DNA of 64,000 nucleotides from Alphaproteobacteria bacterium (GCA_022425485.1 JAKMFL010000060.1:1-64000), one strand, 5' to 3'; numbered from the stretch's first letter, positions 54,998-63,695 are shown. Made by a program: numbers and translations. Notes: generated from the letters alone by a model not told the origin.

Positions 54998-56479
54998 TTA
55001 TGCCGCAGAAGGCGCTAATCTGGCAATGAAAAATCCATCATTCCCTAGCCATGTTGTATCCTTGTTCAGTTCTGATTCCACTAAACAATTTGGCAATATG
55101 CGTGCCCAGCCCTCTGGTGTTAAGGCGGTTGCAAACGGGCCGAGTTCAGCCGCAGTAAAGGGCAGGGTTCTGCCAAGCCCATATTGTATGATGGCGCCGA
55201 CGACCTCCTCGCCCTCTTCTGGCTCTAAAGAGCAGGTAGCATATAGCACGCTTCCCTCTGGCTTTAACCAGCTTAAGCAATTTTTCAGCATCTGGATTTG
55301 TATTTCCTGAAGACGGGCAAGCTCCGGGCGTTCGGCGCGAACTAGAATATCTGGGCGCCGCCGTATCGTGCCTGTGGCAGAACAGGGGGCATCTAGCAAA
55401 ATCATATCAATATCATTATGCTGGGCGGTGCGGCCAAAATCATCATCCAGAATGTCAGCTGTCTTAATAGCTGCTTGCATATTCAGCCTTTTCAAATTGG
55501 CACGAAGCCGGTCAATGCGCGGTGTCTCTTTATCCACGGCTGTCACCTTTGCGCCTTTGGCAATAAGCTGGGCTGTTTTACCGCCGGGTGCCGCGCATAA
55601 ATCCCAGATATTTTTCCCCGCAACATCTCCCATCAGATGAACGGGCAGGGCAGCCGCCGCATCTTGAACCCACCAATTGCCAGCGTCATAATCTGGCATA
55701 TTGCGAATATCCCCATCAAAACTGCATCTAATGGTCTGTTGGGTAAGGGGGCTGCCTTCCAGCTTTTCTGCGAGGGCGGCAACATCGCCAGTGCCAGAGA
55801 TATCTAGGGGCGGGGTTTGCGCGGCAAGCTCGGCAATGGCTGCGGTCTGCTCTGTGCCCCAATTTTTTTGCCAACTCGCTCGTAACGCGGCGGGCAGATT
55901 GTCAATCGCGGTGGTTTTTGAGCGCACTATTTCCTTCTCACGAATAGTGCGTCGCAACACCGCATTCACGAGCCCTGATTGCCGCTCAAAACCGATTTTC
56001 TTAACCAGTTCTACAGCCGTATCAGTGGCAGCATGCTGGCTCAATTCAAGGAAAAGAAGCTGGGTTAGCCCAATTTTTAGAACCAGTTGAACAGGCTCAG
56101 CTGTCTGATCTGAAATCATCTTTTGCAAAAGGGCGGTTAGCTGGCCATGTCGGCGCAGACAAGTTGCCACAATAAGCCTGACCAGCCCTTTGTCACGCGC
56201 CTCTAGCCCCTTAAATCCCTCGCTATTGGCAAAGGCGGCTTCCAGCATTTGCTGACGCCCTATTATCGCCTCTAGGATATTAAAGGCGATAAGGCGGCTA
56301 TCTGCTGAATTTTGGATTTCTTGACCAGATTTAGCACCAGATTTTGCCCCAAATTTCTCGGGGTGTTTCTGCTTCGGGGCAGCATTTGGGTTGGGACGCT
56401 GTTTTCTGCGCTTTTTAGCCCCGGCTTTTTTCAAGGCCCCTGCTTTTAGAGACAATGTAGGTCTGGTATCTTTTTCCAT
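54998..56479 (-). CDS. rsmB: 16S rRNA (cytosine967-C5)-methyltransferase RsmB
   Basis: About 493 residues. NusB-like N-terminal RNA-binding domain (about 60-200) followed by a SAM methyltransferase domain. The SAM motif is LCAAPGGKTAQL, and the two catalytic cysteines are in LDAPCSATGTIRRRPDI and YATCSLEPEEGEEV. A lysine-rich N-terminal extension of ~60 residues contains KFGAKSGAKSGQE, encoded by an in-frame 12-bp repeat (56325-56360). ATG 56479 is preferred; a TTG at 56488 adds three residues. Transcribed towards the heparinase-family gene and purH. Confidence 0.95.
   Translation of the reverse strand: MEKDTRPTLSLKAGALKKAGAKKRRKQRPNPNAAPKQKHPEKFGAKSGAKSGQEIQNSADSRLIAFNILEAIIGRQQMLEAAFANSEGFKGLEARDKGLVRLIVATCLRRHGQLTALLQKMISDQTAEPVQLVLKIGLTQLLFLELSQHAATDTAVELVKKIGFERQSGLVNAVLRRTIREKEIVRSKTTAIDNLPAALRASWQKNWGTEQTAAIAELAAQTPPLDISGTGDVAALAEKLEGSPLTQQTIRCSFDGDIRNMPDYDAGNWWVQDAAAALPVHLMGDVAGKNIWDLCAAPGGKTAQLIAKGAKVTAVDKETPRIDRLRANLKRLNMQAAIKTADILDDDFGRTAQHNDIDMILLDAPCSATGTIRRRPDILVRAERPELARLQEIQIQMLKNCLSWLKPEGSVLYATCSLEPEEGEEVVGAIIQYGLGRTLPFTAAELGPFATALTPEGWARILPNCLVESELNKDTTWLGNDGFFIARLAPSAA
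56325..56360. repeat. In-frame 12-bp repeat in the rsmB N-terminal tail
   Basis: CCAGATTTAGCA, CCAGATTTTGCC and CCAAATTTCTCG at 56325-56336, 56337-56348 and 56349-56360, encoding A-K-S-G, A-K-S-G and E-K-F-G on the minus strand in the basic N-terminal extension. Confidence 0.8.
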
Positions 56480-56556
56480 GTCGGGCAATAGACCAGAGCG
56501 ATGGTTTCTTGTCTATAAGAAACGCATATGAAAACAGATATAGCAAAACATCTATT

Positions 56557-56616
56557 AATAAGCCAGTGAATAAGCCGGTGAATAAGCTGGTGAATAAGCC
56601 AGTAAATAAGCTGGTG
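56557..56616. repeat. 12-bp tandem repeat, five copies, rsmB-DUF1674 gap
   Basis: Five units of AATAAGCYRGTR run from 56557 to 56616 in the divergent gap. They would encode N-K-P/L-V repeats in one plus-strand frame, but that frame has no other gene-like property. This is the highest copy number array in the window. Confidence 0.92.
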
Positions 56617-56754
56617 TATATAATGGCAAATGTCTTAATTTCCCTTTTAGGGGATTGTTTTTGGGGGGCGGGGTTTTTATCTGATAAGATGTAGGGATAT
56701 GTTATCGTAGCTTAAAAAACATCTGCGCTTGCCAGTATGAGAAAGGCAAAGACG

Positions 56755-56940
56755 ATGAGTAAACAAAAAAAAGACGCTGAAAAAGACAATTTAGCAGAGG
56801 CAACACCTGCTCCTGCTTCTGATACGAGTATGTCTGATGCGGGCTCGCCAGATAAGACCATAGAGCGCGGCGGCCCAAAAGGTCCAGAGCCAACACGTTT
56901 TGGCGATTGGGAAAATAATGGCAGATGTACTGATTTTTAA
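56755..56940 (+). CDS. DUF1674 protein, SDHAF4-like succinate dehydrogenase assembly factor
   Basis: A 61-residue protein from ATG 56755 (MSKQKKDAEK); an in-frame start at 56737 adds six residues. The C-terminal signature GGPKGPEPTRFGDWENNGRC-T-D-F is the DUF1674 motif of mitochondrial SDHAF4/Sdh8, which binds flavinated SdhA and promotes complex II assembly. The N-terminal half is charged and likely disordered. The sdh genes are not in the window. It is followed 38 bp later by DUF1491, as in other alphaproteobacteria. Confidence 0.88.
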   Translation: MSKQKKDAEKDNLAEATPAPASDTSMSDAGSPDKTIERGGPKGPEPTRFGDWENNGRCTDF

Positions 56941-56977
56941 AAGAGAGAAAAATGATGTTTGAAGCAGGCAGAAAATA

Positions 56978-57301
56978 ATGCCGCGTCTGACCACCGATAT
57001 CATTGTTGCGGCTGGGCTGCGCCAAGCTGCCAGCATGGGTATCTTTGCGGCCATTCTTCGGAAAGGTGATGAGCGTGCAGGTGCACTCTTTGTTGAGGTG
57101 GAAAAAAGCGCAACCGAAGCACGCTTGCTAGCGCGTCAATTAAACTATGATAATGAATATGAGTGGGTCTGTATTACCGGTGAGGGATGGGTGAGCAGCA
57201 GGACAGTTCAAGAACGGCTTACGCGCGAGACAGAATATGACCCAGATTGTTGGATTGTCTCTGTGCAAGATAGCGAAGGGCGCAATATTTTCACCCTCTG
57301 A
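56978..57301 (+). CDS. DUF1491 family protein
   Basis: A 107-residue protein of unknown function. The family features seen are M-P-R-L-T-T-D-I-I-V-A-A-G-L-R, the R-K-G-D-E-R-A-G segment and the ending E-Y-D-P-D-C-W-I-V. No signal or membrane segment. It is restricted mainly to alphaproteobacteria and sits after DUF1674 here. A functional link to succinate dehydrogenase assembly would be speculation. The ATG follows an AATA stretch with a weak Shine-Dalgarno. Confidence 0.85.
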   Translation: MPRLTTDIIVAAGLRQAASMGIFAAILRKGDERAGALFVEVEKSATEARLLARQLNYDNEYEWVCITGEGWVSSRTVQERLTRETEYDPDCWIVSVQDSEGRNIFTL

Positions 57302-57303
57302 TG

Positions 57304-57346
57304 TTCTGGCACATAACTTTCTGGCAAATAACGTTCTTGCAAAACG
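57304..57346. repeat. 15-bp degenerate tandem repeat after DUF1491
   Basis: TTCTGGCACATAACT (57304-57318), TTCTGGCAAATAACG (57319-57333) and a shorter TTCTTGCAAAACG follow directly on the DUF1491 stop codon. Confidence 0.75.
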
Positions 57347-57450
57347 TAAAGATAAGGGCTGTTAACACCCTGCTTCCATGTTATCTTATGTTCTGGGAAC
57401 TGCTTTGGGCTTCTGTTTCGGGTCGGGCCCTTAATCACCTTCCCTTATTT

Positions 57451-57486
57451 ATCTTTGATGATTTTTTTATCCTTGATGATTTTTTG
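57451..57486. repeat. 18-bp tandem duplication before the HisD-family gene
   Basis: ATCTTTGATGATTTTTTT (57451-57468) and ATCCTTGATGATTTTTTG (57469-57486). The array lies 28 bp before the ATG at 57514, probably in the leader. Confidence 0.85.
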
Positions 57487-57513
57487 TAACTGACGAATTG
57501 AAATTTGAAACCC

Positions 57514-58851
57514 ATGACTAAATCTATCGCTATTCATAAACTGCAAGATTATAGCGCCGCGCAAATCGCCACCTTGCAAAGCCGCACCGAAGATGATCTA
57601 GGCCCCTATATGGATGCTGTGAGGCCGGTCATTGATGCGGTGCGCGACAAAGGTGATGCCGCGCTGGTTCATTATGCAAAAGCTTTTGATAATGCAGATC
57701 TGAATAATAAATCGCTATTGGCGAGCAAAGCAGAAATTGATGCTGCTTTTGATAAGCTGGATGCAAAGCTTGTAGATGCGTTGGAATATGCTGCTGATAA
57801 TATTCGCCGCTTCCATGAAAAGCAAAAACCAGAAGCAGATTGGCGTATGGAAATCCGGCCAGGAATAGAGGTAGGGGAGCGCGCCTACCCAATAGATAAG
57901 GTGGCGCTTTATTCGCCGCGCGGAAAAGGATGTTTTCCCTCCGTAACCTTAATGACAGCGATACCAGCTGTCGTGGCCGGCGTGCCGGAGCCAGTGATTC
58001 TAACGCCGCCAAGCGCTGATGGGGATATTGACCCGGCAACACTCGTAGCAGCAAGGCTTGCAGGGGTTGAAAAAATAGCCAAAGCTGGCGGTGCACAGGC
58101 AGTTGCCGCCGCCGCCTTTGGTACGGCATCTATCCCAAAATGCCGCAAGATTGAAGGGCCGGGCAGCCCGTATTTTGTTGCTGCAAAAAGAGTTTTGGCT
58201 GGCAAGATCGGATCGCGCTTACCCGCTGGCCCAAGTGAGGTGATTATTCTTAGTGATGAGACAGTTGACCCACGCCTAGCGGCGCTAGACATCCTGATAG
58301 AGTGCGAACATGGCGCAGATTCCTCCGGCTTCCTTGTTACTTGCTCAGAGACATTTGCACATGCGGTAGCCGCCGCTTTGCCAGCATATTTGGCACAAAT
58401 GTCTGCTGAACGGCAGGCCTATGCACTGGCAGTATTGTCAGGTATGAATGGCGGTATCGTGCTGGCAGAAAATGACCAGCAAGCTTATGATTTCATTAAT
58501 GAATATGCGCCTGAACATTGCCAAATTCTGTCTCGCGAGGCAGATAGACACCTGCCTTATATCCAGACAGCATCTGAAATCCTGTTAGGGGAATATGCCG
58601 CTGGATCGCTTGCAAATTATATGATGGGCCCGAATTGTGTGCTGCCTACATCTGGGGCAGCGCATGCGCATGCACCGCTTGGCGTGCATGATTTTATGCG
58701 CACCGCATCTATTGGCCGCGTAGATGCTGTTGGCTTTGCAGAAATGGCACCAAAAACAGAGGTTTTTGCCCGCTATGAAGGGTTTGACGCCCATGCAAAT
58801 GCTGTATCAGATCTGCGCTTGCCCCTCATTAAAGGGCATAATAATAAATAA
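57514..58851 (+). CDS. Histidinol dehydrogenase-family oxidoreductase (paralogue)
   Basis: A 445-residue HisD-fold dehydrogenase. General HisD features are Y-S-P-R-G, A-G-G-A-Q-A-V-A-A-A-A-F-G-T, E-G-P-G-S-P-Y, A-G-P-S-E-V-I-I-L and the catalytic N-E-Y-A-P-E-H (Glu334, His335). Aligned by eye to E. coli HisD, two of the four zinc ligands differ: Gln259 is Glu263 and Asp360 is Asn368. His262 (His266) and His419 (His427) are kept, and N-H-V-L-P-T reads N-C-V-L-P-T. It is not among his genes. It may therefore oxidise a different alcohol. HisD function itself remains possible if no other copy exists. ATG 57514 preferred over TTG 57505. Confidence 0.75.
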   Translation: MTKSIAIHKLQDYSAAQIATLQSRTEDDLGPYMDAVRPVIDAVRDKGDAALVHYAKAFDNADLNNKSLLASKAEIDAAFDKLDAKLVDALEYAADNIRRFHEKQKPEADWRMEIRPGIEVGERAYPIDKVALYSPRGKGCFPSVTLMTAIPAVVAGVPEPVILTPPSADGDIDPATLVAARLAGVEKIAKAGGAQAVAAAAFGTASIPKCRKIEGPGSPYFVAAKRVLAGKIGSRLPAGPSEVIILSDETVDPRLAALDILIECEHGADSSGFLVTCSETFAHAVAAALPAYLAQMSAERQAYALAVLSGMNGGIVLAENDQQAYDFINEYAPEHCQILSREADRHLPYIQTASEILLGEYAAGSLANYMMGPNCVLPTSGAAHAHAPLGVHDFMRTASIGRVDAVGFAEMAPKTEVFARYEGFDAHANAVSDLRLPLIKGHNNK

Positions 58852-58865
58852 TCCCCTCCGCAATA

Positions 58866-59912
58866 TTAATAGGGCATGGGATGGGCTTTATGGGCGGCGT
58901 CAATCTCGTCAACCACCTCTTTGCTTAGCGTTAGATCAGCACCTGCTATAATATGTTCTAGCTGTTCTTGGGTGGTAGCACCAAAGATTACCGATCCCAT
59001 AAAGGGGCGCATCATTGCCCACGAAAGGGCCATATGCACAGGGTCTATCCCATATTTTTTCGCAATATTAAGATAGGCGTCAATGGCTGGCCAGACACGC
59101 GGCGTGATGCGGCCACCAAGCCCGGGGGTGGCGTTCATCCGCGCACCTATCGGCAGGGCTTCCCCGCCCTTATATTTGCCGGTCAGAAGGCCAGCCGCAA
59201 GCGGTGAGAAGGCCAGCAAATCCACTTGTTCATGATGGCAAAGCTCAGCAAGGTCTAAATCAAACAGCCGGCACAGCAAGCTATATTCATTCTGGATGCA
59301 CAGCACGCGTGGGTGGTTTGATGCCTTGGCAGCTTGCAGCCATACAGATGTTCCCCATGCGCTTTCATTCGATAGGCCAAAATAGCGAATTTTACCTGCC
59401 TTTACCTGCTTGTCTATCTCATCCAACACTTCTTCAACATGCTCAAGAAAGGCAGTGCTGTCCTGTCCAGTTGGGTCATAATGCCAGTTTTTGCGAAACA
59501 TATAAGAGCCGCGATTTGGCCAATGTAGCTGATAAATATCGATATAGTCGGTATTCATAGAGGCAAGCGAATTATCTAATGCGGTGCGGATGGTTGTTGG
59601 CGTAATGGGCGCGCCTTCGCGCACAAATTTATGACCCTCGCCAGTTACTTTGGTCGCGATAACCATCTCGCCGCGGCGTTTTTTAATGCCTGGCCAATTG
59701 CCTATCACCCGCTCAGTATCGCCAGAGGTTTCTGCACGCATCGGGTTAGTTGGATACATCTCGGCCGTGTCGATAAGATTGATGCCATGGGCAAGGGCGG
59801 TATCTATTTGGCGCCAGCCTTCTTCTGGCGTGGTCTGCTCTCCCCATGTCATAGAACCTAAACAGAGTTTGCTAACCTCTAGCGATGAGTAGCCCAGTTT
59901 TTTAGTTTGCAC
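58866..59912 (-). CDS. Aldo/keto reductase, Tas-like
   Basis: A 348-residue NADP-dependent aldo/keto reductase. The catalytic tetrad is Asp48 and Tyr53 (NLIDTAEMYP), Lys88 (IATKVTG) and His130 (IYQLHWPN). The long H-W-P-N-R-G-S-Y loop is typical of the Tas/YdbC-like branch. V-I-F-G-A-T-T-Q-E-Q-L near the C-terminus binds the nicotinamide cofactor phosphate. Substrate unknown. It converges with the HisD-family gene with only 14 bp between stops. Confidence 0.9.
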   Translation of the reverse strand: MQTKKLGYSSLEVSKLCLGSMTWGEQTTPEEGWRQIDTALAHGINLIDTAEMYPTNPMRAETSGDTERVIGNWPGIKKRRGEMVIATKVTGEGHKFVREGAPITPTTIRTALDNSLASMNTDYIDIYQLHWPNRGSYMFRKNWHYDPTGQDSTAFLEHVEEVLDEIDKQVKAGKIRYFGLSNESAWGTSVWLQAAKASNHPRVLCIQNEYSLLCRLFDLDLAELCHHEQVDLLAFSPLAAGLLTGKYKGGEALPIGARMNATPGLGGRITPRVWPAIDAYLNIAKKYGIDPVHMALSWAMMRPFMGSVIFGATTQEQLEHIIAGADLTLSKEVVDEIDAAHKAHPMPY

Positions 59913-59954
59913 GCCAACCTCTTCTTTTATCTGACAAAACGCTGTATTTTACAG

Positions 59955-59990
59955 AAACCTAAGAACCCTTAGAAACTTAAGAACCCTAAC
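59955..59990. repeat. 18-bp tandem duplication upstream of the aldo/keto reductase
   Basis: AAACCTAAGAACCCTTAG (59955-59972) and AAACTTAAGAACCCTAAC (59973-59990) in the 200-bp divergent gap before dusA. The remaining gap has no recognisable element. Confidence 0.85.
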
Positions 59991-60112
59991 GCCCCGCATG
60001 CGCATTTGCCAAGTGTGCAGTTAGCGCTGGTTGCAGAAATTGAGCCAAGCTGATATCTTGCTTCCCGATAGATAGCTGGTTTTTTTGGCTGTGATGAAGG
60101 CGCAAAAACAAG

Positions 60113-61141
60113 ATGTTCAAAACTCCATCCTTTAAAGAAGACGGGCTCGATCGGCGTCTTTGTGTTGCGCCGATGATGGATTGGACAGACAGGCATTGCC
60201 GTTATTTTCATAGGCTGTTATCGCCAAATGCGCTGCTCTTTACCGAAATGGTCACAGCAGAAGCAATATTGCATGCTGGTGCAGACAGGTTTTGTGCCTA
60301 CCACCCATCTGAACATCCGCTAGCCCTGCAACTTGGTGGCTCAGAGCCAGATAGGCTAGCGGCGGCAACTAGGGCGGTGCGTGATTTTAGGTTCGATGAA
60401 ATAAACTTGAATGTTGGCTGCCCTTCGCCGCGTGTAAAGGCGGGGTGTTTCGGTGCTAGCTTGATGGCGGAGCCAAAGCTGGTTGCAGAATGTGTTCGGG
60501 CTATGCAGGGCGAGACAGACCGCCCAGTTACCGTCAAATGCCGCATTGGCATTGATGATATGGATGTGATGGAAGGGCTAAATCAGTTTGTGGATGCCCA
60601 AGCTGAGGCCGGGGTTAAAATTATCTATCTGCATGCAAGAAAAGCGTGGCTAAACGGGCTTAGCCCAAAGGAAAATAGGGAAGTGCCGCCCCTAGATTAC
60701 GGGCGTGCTGGCAAGCTGGCTGCTGATTATCCAGATTTGGATATTATTTTAAATGGCGGGTTGGAAACATTGGAAGACATCCAAAGCGCGGCAGCAGCAG
60801 GGCTGTTTTCTGGGGTCATGATAGGCAGGTCAGCCTATAAAACCCCGCGCCAATTAGGCACGATATCCTCTGCCTTATTCGGCCATGATATGCGCCCTTT
60901 ATTAGATATCGCCCAGCAGATGAGCGATTATGCAGAAAAAGAGATTGAAAAGGGTGTGCGCCTGCACAATATAACCCGTCATATGCTGGGTCTGTTTACC
61001 GGATTAAGAGGCGCGCGCACTTGGCGGCGCACCCTTGGTGAGCAGGCACGTGATAATCCAAAAGCCGCAGCGCTTATCGTGCAAACGGCGCAAACTTGTC
61101 TTGCTTTGCAGGATGAAAATTCTAACAGAAAGGTTGCTTAA
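60113..61141 (+). CDS. dusA: tRNA-dihydrouridine(20/20a) synthase DusA
   Basis: A 342-residue FMN-dependent enzyme reducing U20/U20a in the tRNA D-loop. The start region R-L-C-V-A-P-M-M-D-W-T-D-R-H-C-R is typical. The catalytic Cys103 is in NLNVGCPSPRVKAGCFGASLM, and I-Y-L-H-A-R-K-A-W-L-N-G-L-S-P-K-E-N-R distinguishes the DusA subgroup. The flavin phosphate site is I-L-N-G-G-L-E-T...V-M-I-G-R-S-A-Y. ATG 60113 is preceded by AACAAG only, a weak Shine-Dalgarno. Confidence 0.95.
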   Translation: MFKTPSFKEDGLDRRLCVAPMMDWTDRHCRYFHRLLSPNALLFTEMVTAEAILHAGADRFCAYHPSEHPLALQLGGSEPDRLAAATRAVRDFRFDEINLNVGCPSPRVKAGCFGASLMAEPKLVAECVRAMQGETDRPVTVKCRIGIDDMDVMEGLNQFVDAQAEAGVKIIYLHARKAWLNGLSPKENREVPPLDYGRAGKLAADYPDLDIILNGGLETLEDIQSAAAAGLFSGVMIGRSAYKTPRQLGTISSALFGHDMRPLLDIAQQMSDYAEKEIEKGVRLHNITRHMLGLFTGLRGARTWRRTLGEQARDNPKAAALIVQTAQTCLALQDENSNRKVA

Positions 61142-61151
61142 CAGCGTCATT

Positions 61152-61715
61152 ATGACTTCTGATAGCCCGAACCCATCGCCTAAAAAAAATCGCCCTATTT
61201 TGGAATATGGCCCGCTTATCCTGTTTTTTATTACCAACTATTTTGCTGGTATTATGTGGGGGACGGGCGTTCTGGTTATTGCAACCGTGATTGCGCTTAG
61301 CCTGTCTTGGCTTTGGGATCGTAAAATACCCATGATGGCGCTTTTTGGCGGCATTGCGGTAGCTTTCTTTGGCGGTCTGACCATCTTTTTCAATGACCCG
61401 GTATTTATTAAAATTAAGCCAACCGTTATCAGCCTGCTTATTGCTGCGGTCTTGGCAGGGGGGCAGCTTATTGGGCGAAACCCTTTAAAGGCAATGCTTT
61501 CTGGCCAGTTGCAGCTTTCTTCTGTTGGTTGGCAGCAGGTTACTTGGATTTGGGTGGTGATGTTCGTTGTTTCTGCGGGCGCAAACGAGATTGCATGGCG
61601 TACCCTCTCAGATGATGGCTGGGTTACCTTTAAGGCGTTTGGGCTAACTGGAATTTCGATGCTATTTGCGCTGATGACTATCCCGATTATGAAAAAACAT
61701 GGCAATCTAGGCTAG
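61152..61715 (+). CDS. yciB: YciB/septation protein A family membrane protein
   Basis: A 187-residue, five-helix inner-membrane protein. The family pattern is I-L-E-Y-G-P-L-I-L-F-F, the second segment A-T-V-I-A-L, then K-I-K-P-T-V-I-S-L-L, W-x-x-x-F-V-V-S-A-G-A-N-E and the terminal K-A-F-G. In enterobacteria YciB affects envelope synthesis and septation. Here only the family role can be given. I use ATG 61152, 10 bp after the dusA stop, because the earlier in-frame start at 61035 lies inside dusA. Confidence 0.9.
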   Translation: MTSDSPNPSPKKNRPILEYGPLILFFITNYFAGIMWGTGVLVIATVIALSLSWLWDRKIPMMALFGGIAVAFFGGLTIFFNDPVFIKIKPTVISLLIAAVLAGGQLIGRNPLKAMLSGQLQLSSVGWQQVTWIWVVMFVVSAGANEIAWRTLSDDGWVTFKAFGLTGISMLFALMTIPIMKKHGNLG

Positions 61716-61732
61716 CCTAAACCTCTCCTTAT

Positions 61733-62635
61733 TTAAGTTGATAAGCGAGAGAGGATGTTTTTTGACAGAGACAGAAAAGTTTTTATATATAATTTTTCAC
61801 TATCGCGGCGGCGTACAGCGGCATATAGCTTCCGGCTTGTGCCTTTCTTCGTAAGCCTCTTTTGGGTTAGATGATCTGTCTCGCGCGAGCTTTGCAATAC
61901 CCAGTCTGGCAAAACGCTTACCCCCTTATTGGCACTGACCAGCAATAAAATGACCGATGTTAGTTCAATTTGCCGGATACTTAACGGCTCGATACCAGCA
62001 GGTAATAATAGCAGATTAAATAAGTCTAAGCGTTCTTTTGGAACTGGATAGGTGATGATATTCTGGTCGGCAAAATCCTCTGCATCAATATAGGGGCGTT
62101 TTGATAAGAGGTGGTTTCTTGAAGCAATAAAAATGGGCTCATAGGTGAATAGTTCGTGAAATTCAATGCCGGCTAGTTCTTCAGGGTCTGCTGAAATCAC
62201 CAAATCCACCTCCTCATTTTGTAAAGCTTCTATCGCTTTGAAAGCAAGGCCAGGCTTGATATCTACATCAACATTGCTGTGATGGTCGCGAAACAGATTC
62301 AAAACAGGGAACAGCCATTCAAAACAGGCATGACATTCGATCGCGATAAACATTCTGCCTGTTTGGCCAGACCGCAAATCAACAAATCGGGATTTTAGCT
62401 TATCCACTTCCGATAAAATGCGTTCAGCCGCTTCTATCAATTCCAGTCCCTCTGGCGATAGTTTTAACGGGCGGGTTTCTGGGACGAATAACTCTACCCC
62501 TATTTGCTCTCTGATATAGCGTAATTGATGCGATATCGCTGATTGCGTCATATTAAGCTGTTCTGTGGCACGTTGTAAGGAGCCTGTCTTGTGAATAGCT
62601 AGGATGGTGCGAAGATGTTTAAGTTCTATATTCAT
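61733..62635 (-). CDS. metR: MetR-type LysR regulator
   Basis: A 300-residue LysR-family activator. The N-terminal winged helix-turn-helix is at about residues 3-60 (L-R-T-I-L-A-I-H-K-T-G-S-L-Q-R-A). The effector domain has the MetR-specific IECHACFEWLFPVL near residue 97 and TYPVPKERLDLFNLLLLPAG near 194. MetR activates methionine/C1 genes with homocysteine as coeffector. It is divergent from metF, with a perfect TGAA-N5-TTCA site between them, so regulation of metF and autoregulation are very likely. Confidence 0.9.
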   Translation of the reverse strand: MNIELKHLRTILAIHKTGSLQRATEQLNMTQSAISHQLRYIREQIGVELFVPETRPLKLSPEGLELIEAAERILSEVDKLKSRFVDLRSGQTGRMFIAIECHACFEWLFPVLNLFRDHHSNVDVDIKPGLAFKAIEALQNEEVDLVISADPEELAGIEFHELFTYEPIFIASRNHLLSKRPYIDAEDFADQNIITYPVPKERLDLFNLLLLPAGIEPLSIRQIELTSVILLLVSANKGVSVLPDWVLQSSRETDHLTQKRLTKKGTSRKLYAAVRRRDSEKLYIKTFLSLSKNILSRLST

Positions 62636-62664
62636 TAATATTTTTCATAAACTATATGTGAATT

Positions 62665-62679
62665 ATGAATTAGATTCAT
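62665..62679. promoter_or_regulatory. MetR operator (TGAA-N5-TTCA) between metR and metF
   Basis: ATGAATTAGATTCAT is a perfect 5+5-bp inverted repeat with a 5-nt spacer, matching the MetR consensus TGAA-N5-TTCA. Extra half-sites lie close by (TTCA at 62645-62648 and TGAA at 62659-62662), as expected for LysR-type binding and autoregulation. The site is 51-65 bp before the metF ATG. Confidence 0.8.
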
Positions 62680-62729
62680 ATTAACGATTTCTTTAAGTAA
62701 AGGGAATAGGGTTTTTAAAGGAAATCGAC

Positions 62730-63695
62730 ATGCACGGCCAATCTCAGCCAAATGGAGTTTCAATAAACGGCATTTATCCGCTAAATGACGGCGGTGAGGT
62801 TCAGGTAAAGCCGGGCAGAAAAGCAAAATTGTCATTTGAAGTTTTCCCCGCTAAAACACAAGAAGCCGTTGCGGATCTGCTGGCAGAATTGCGTTGTCTT
62901 TCGGTCTATAATCCAGAGTTTATTTCAGTCACCTACGGGGCAGGGGGTAGTGCGCGTGAAGGCACAATCCAGACATCCAAAGCAATACAAGAAGAACTTT
63001 CAACAGATGTAATGGCGCATCTTACTTTTTCAAATCAAGGGCGCGGTGATGTGCTGGCGGTTGCCGACCGATTAAAAGATATAGGCATTAAACAAATATT
63101 GGCACTTCGCGGAGATGATGTTGGCAAGGCTGATACGCCTATTTCTGTGCCGTTTGGCGGCTCGATTGAATTTATAAAAGGTCTTGCGGATAGGGGATGG
63201 CAGAATATCCGGGTTGCGGCCTATCCAGATATGCATAAGGACGCGAAAAGTGCTGATGCCGATTTTGACTGGTTGCTGGCCAAATTTGATGCTGGCGCAT
63301 CCGAAGCGATAACCCAATTCTTTTTTGATGCGGAAAGCTTTTTTCGGTTGAGAGATAGGCTTGATAAATTCGGCCTCGCGGACAGGCTTATACCGGGCAT
63401 TCTAGCCTTTGATGATATATCTAAAATGCTTGGTTTTGCAGGGCATTGCGGGGTGTGTATTCCTCCAGCTTTGACAACGGAGCTTGAGAAAAGCGCGCGA
63501 ACAGACTTGTCTGCAGCGCACAGCCTTTCTGTTTTGCTAGATTTATGGCTACGATTGAGCGCACAAGGGGTAGATAGATACCATATCTATACCCTAAATA
63601 AAGCCCAGCCTACGCAAACATTATTGGAATTGCTTGGCATACCAAAGCACCCAGATGCTTTGCCTTCTTGTCATAAGCAAACAATAATGTCTTAG
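62730..63695 (+). CDS. metF: Methylenetetrahydrofolate reductase
   Basis: A 321-residue FAD-dependent TIM-barrel enzyme making 5-methyl-THF for methionine synthesis, or running in reverse when methyl groups are oxidised. Family marks are L-S-F-E-V-F-P-A-K-T (catalytic Glu), F-I-S-V-T-Y-G-A-G-G-S, A-H-L-T-F, I-L-A-L-R-G-D, and A-I-T-Q-F-F-F-D. The N-terminus is ~30 residues longer than E. coli MetF. AAGGAA precedes the ATG. With metR divergent and a probable corrinoid gene downstream, it may belong to a B12-dependent methyl-transfer module. Confidence 0.95.
   Translation: MHGQSQPNGVSINGIYPLNDGGEVQVKPGRKAKLSFEVFPAKTQEAVADLLAELRCLSVYNPEFISVTYGAGGSAREGTIQTSKAIQEELSTDVMAHLTFSNQGRGDVLAVADRLKDIGIKQILALRGDDVGKADTPISVPFGGSIEFIKGLADRGWQNIRVAAYPDMHKDAKSADADFDWLLAKFDAGASEAITQFFFDAESFFRLRDRLDKFGLADRLIPGILAFDDISKMLGFAGHCGVCIPPALTTELEKSARTDLSAAHSLSVLLDLWLRLSAQGVDRYHIYTLNKAQPTQTLLELLGIPKHPDALPSCHKQTIMS

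Noticed and set aside
56509-56694. Open frame encoding N-K-P/L-V repeats upstream of DUF1674
   Set aside because: The repetitive part is the 12-bp DNA array. The rest lacks a Shine-Dalgarno, domain or family resemblance, and similar arrays elsewhere are non-coding.
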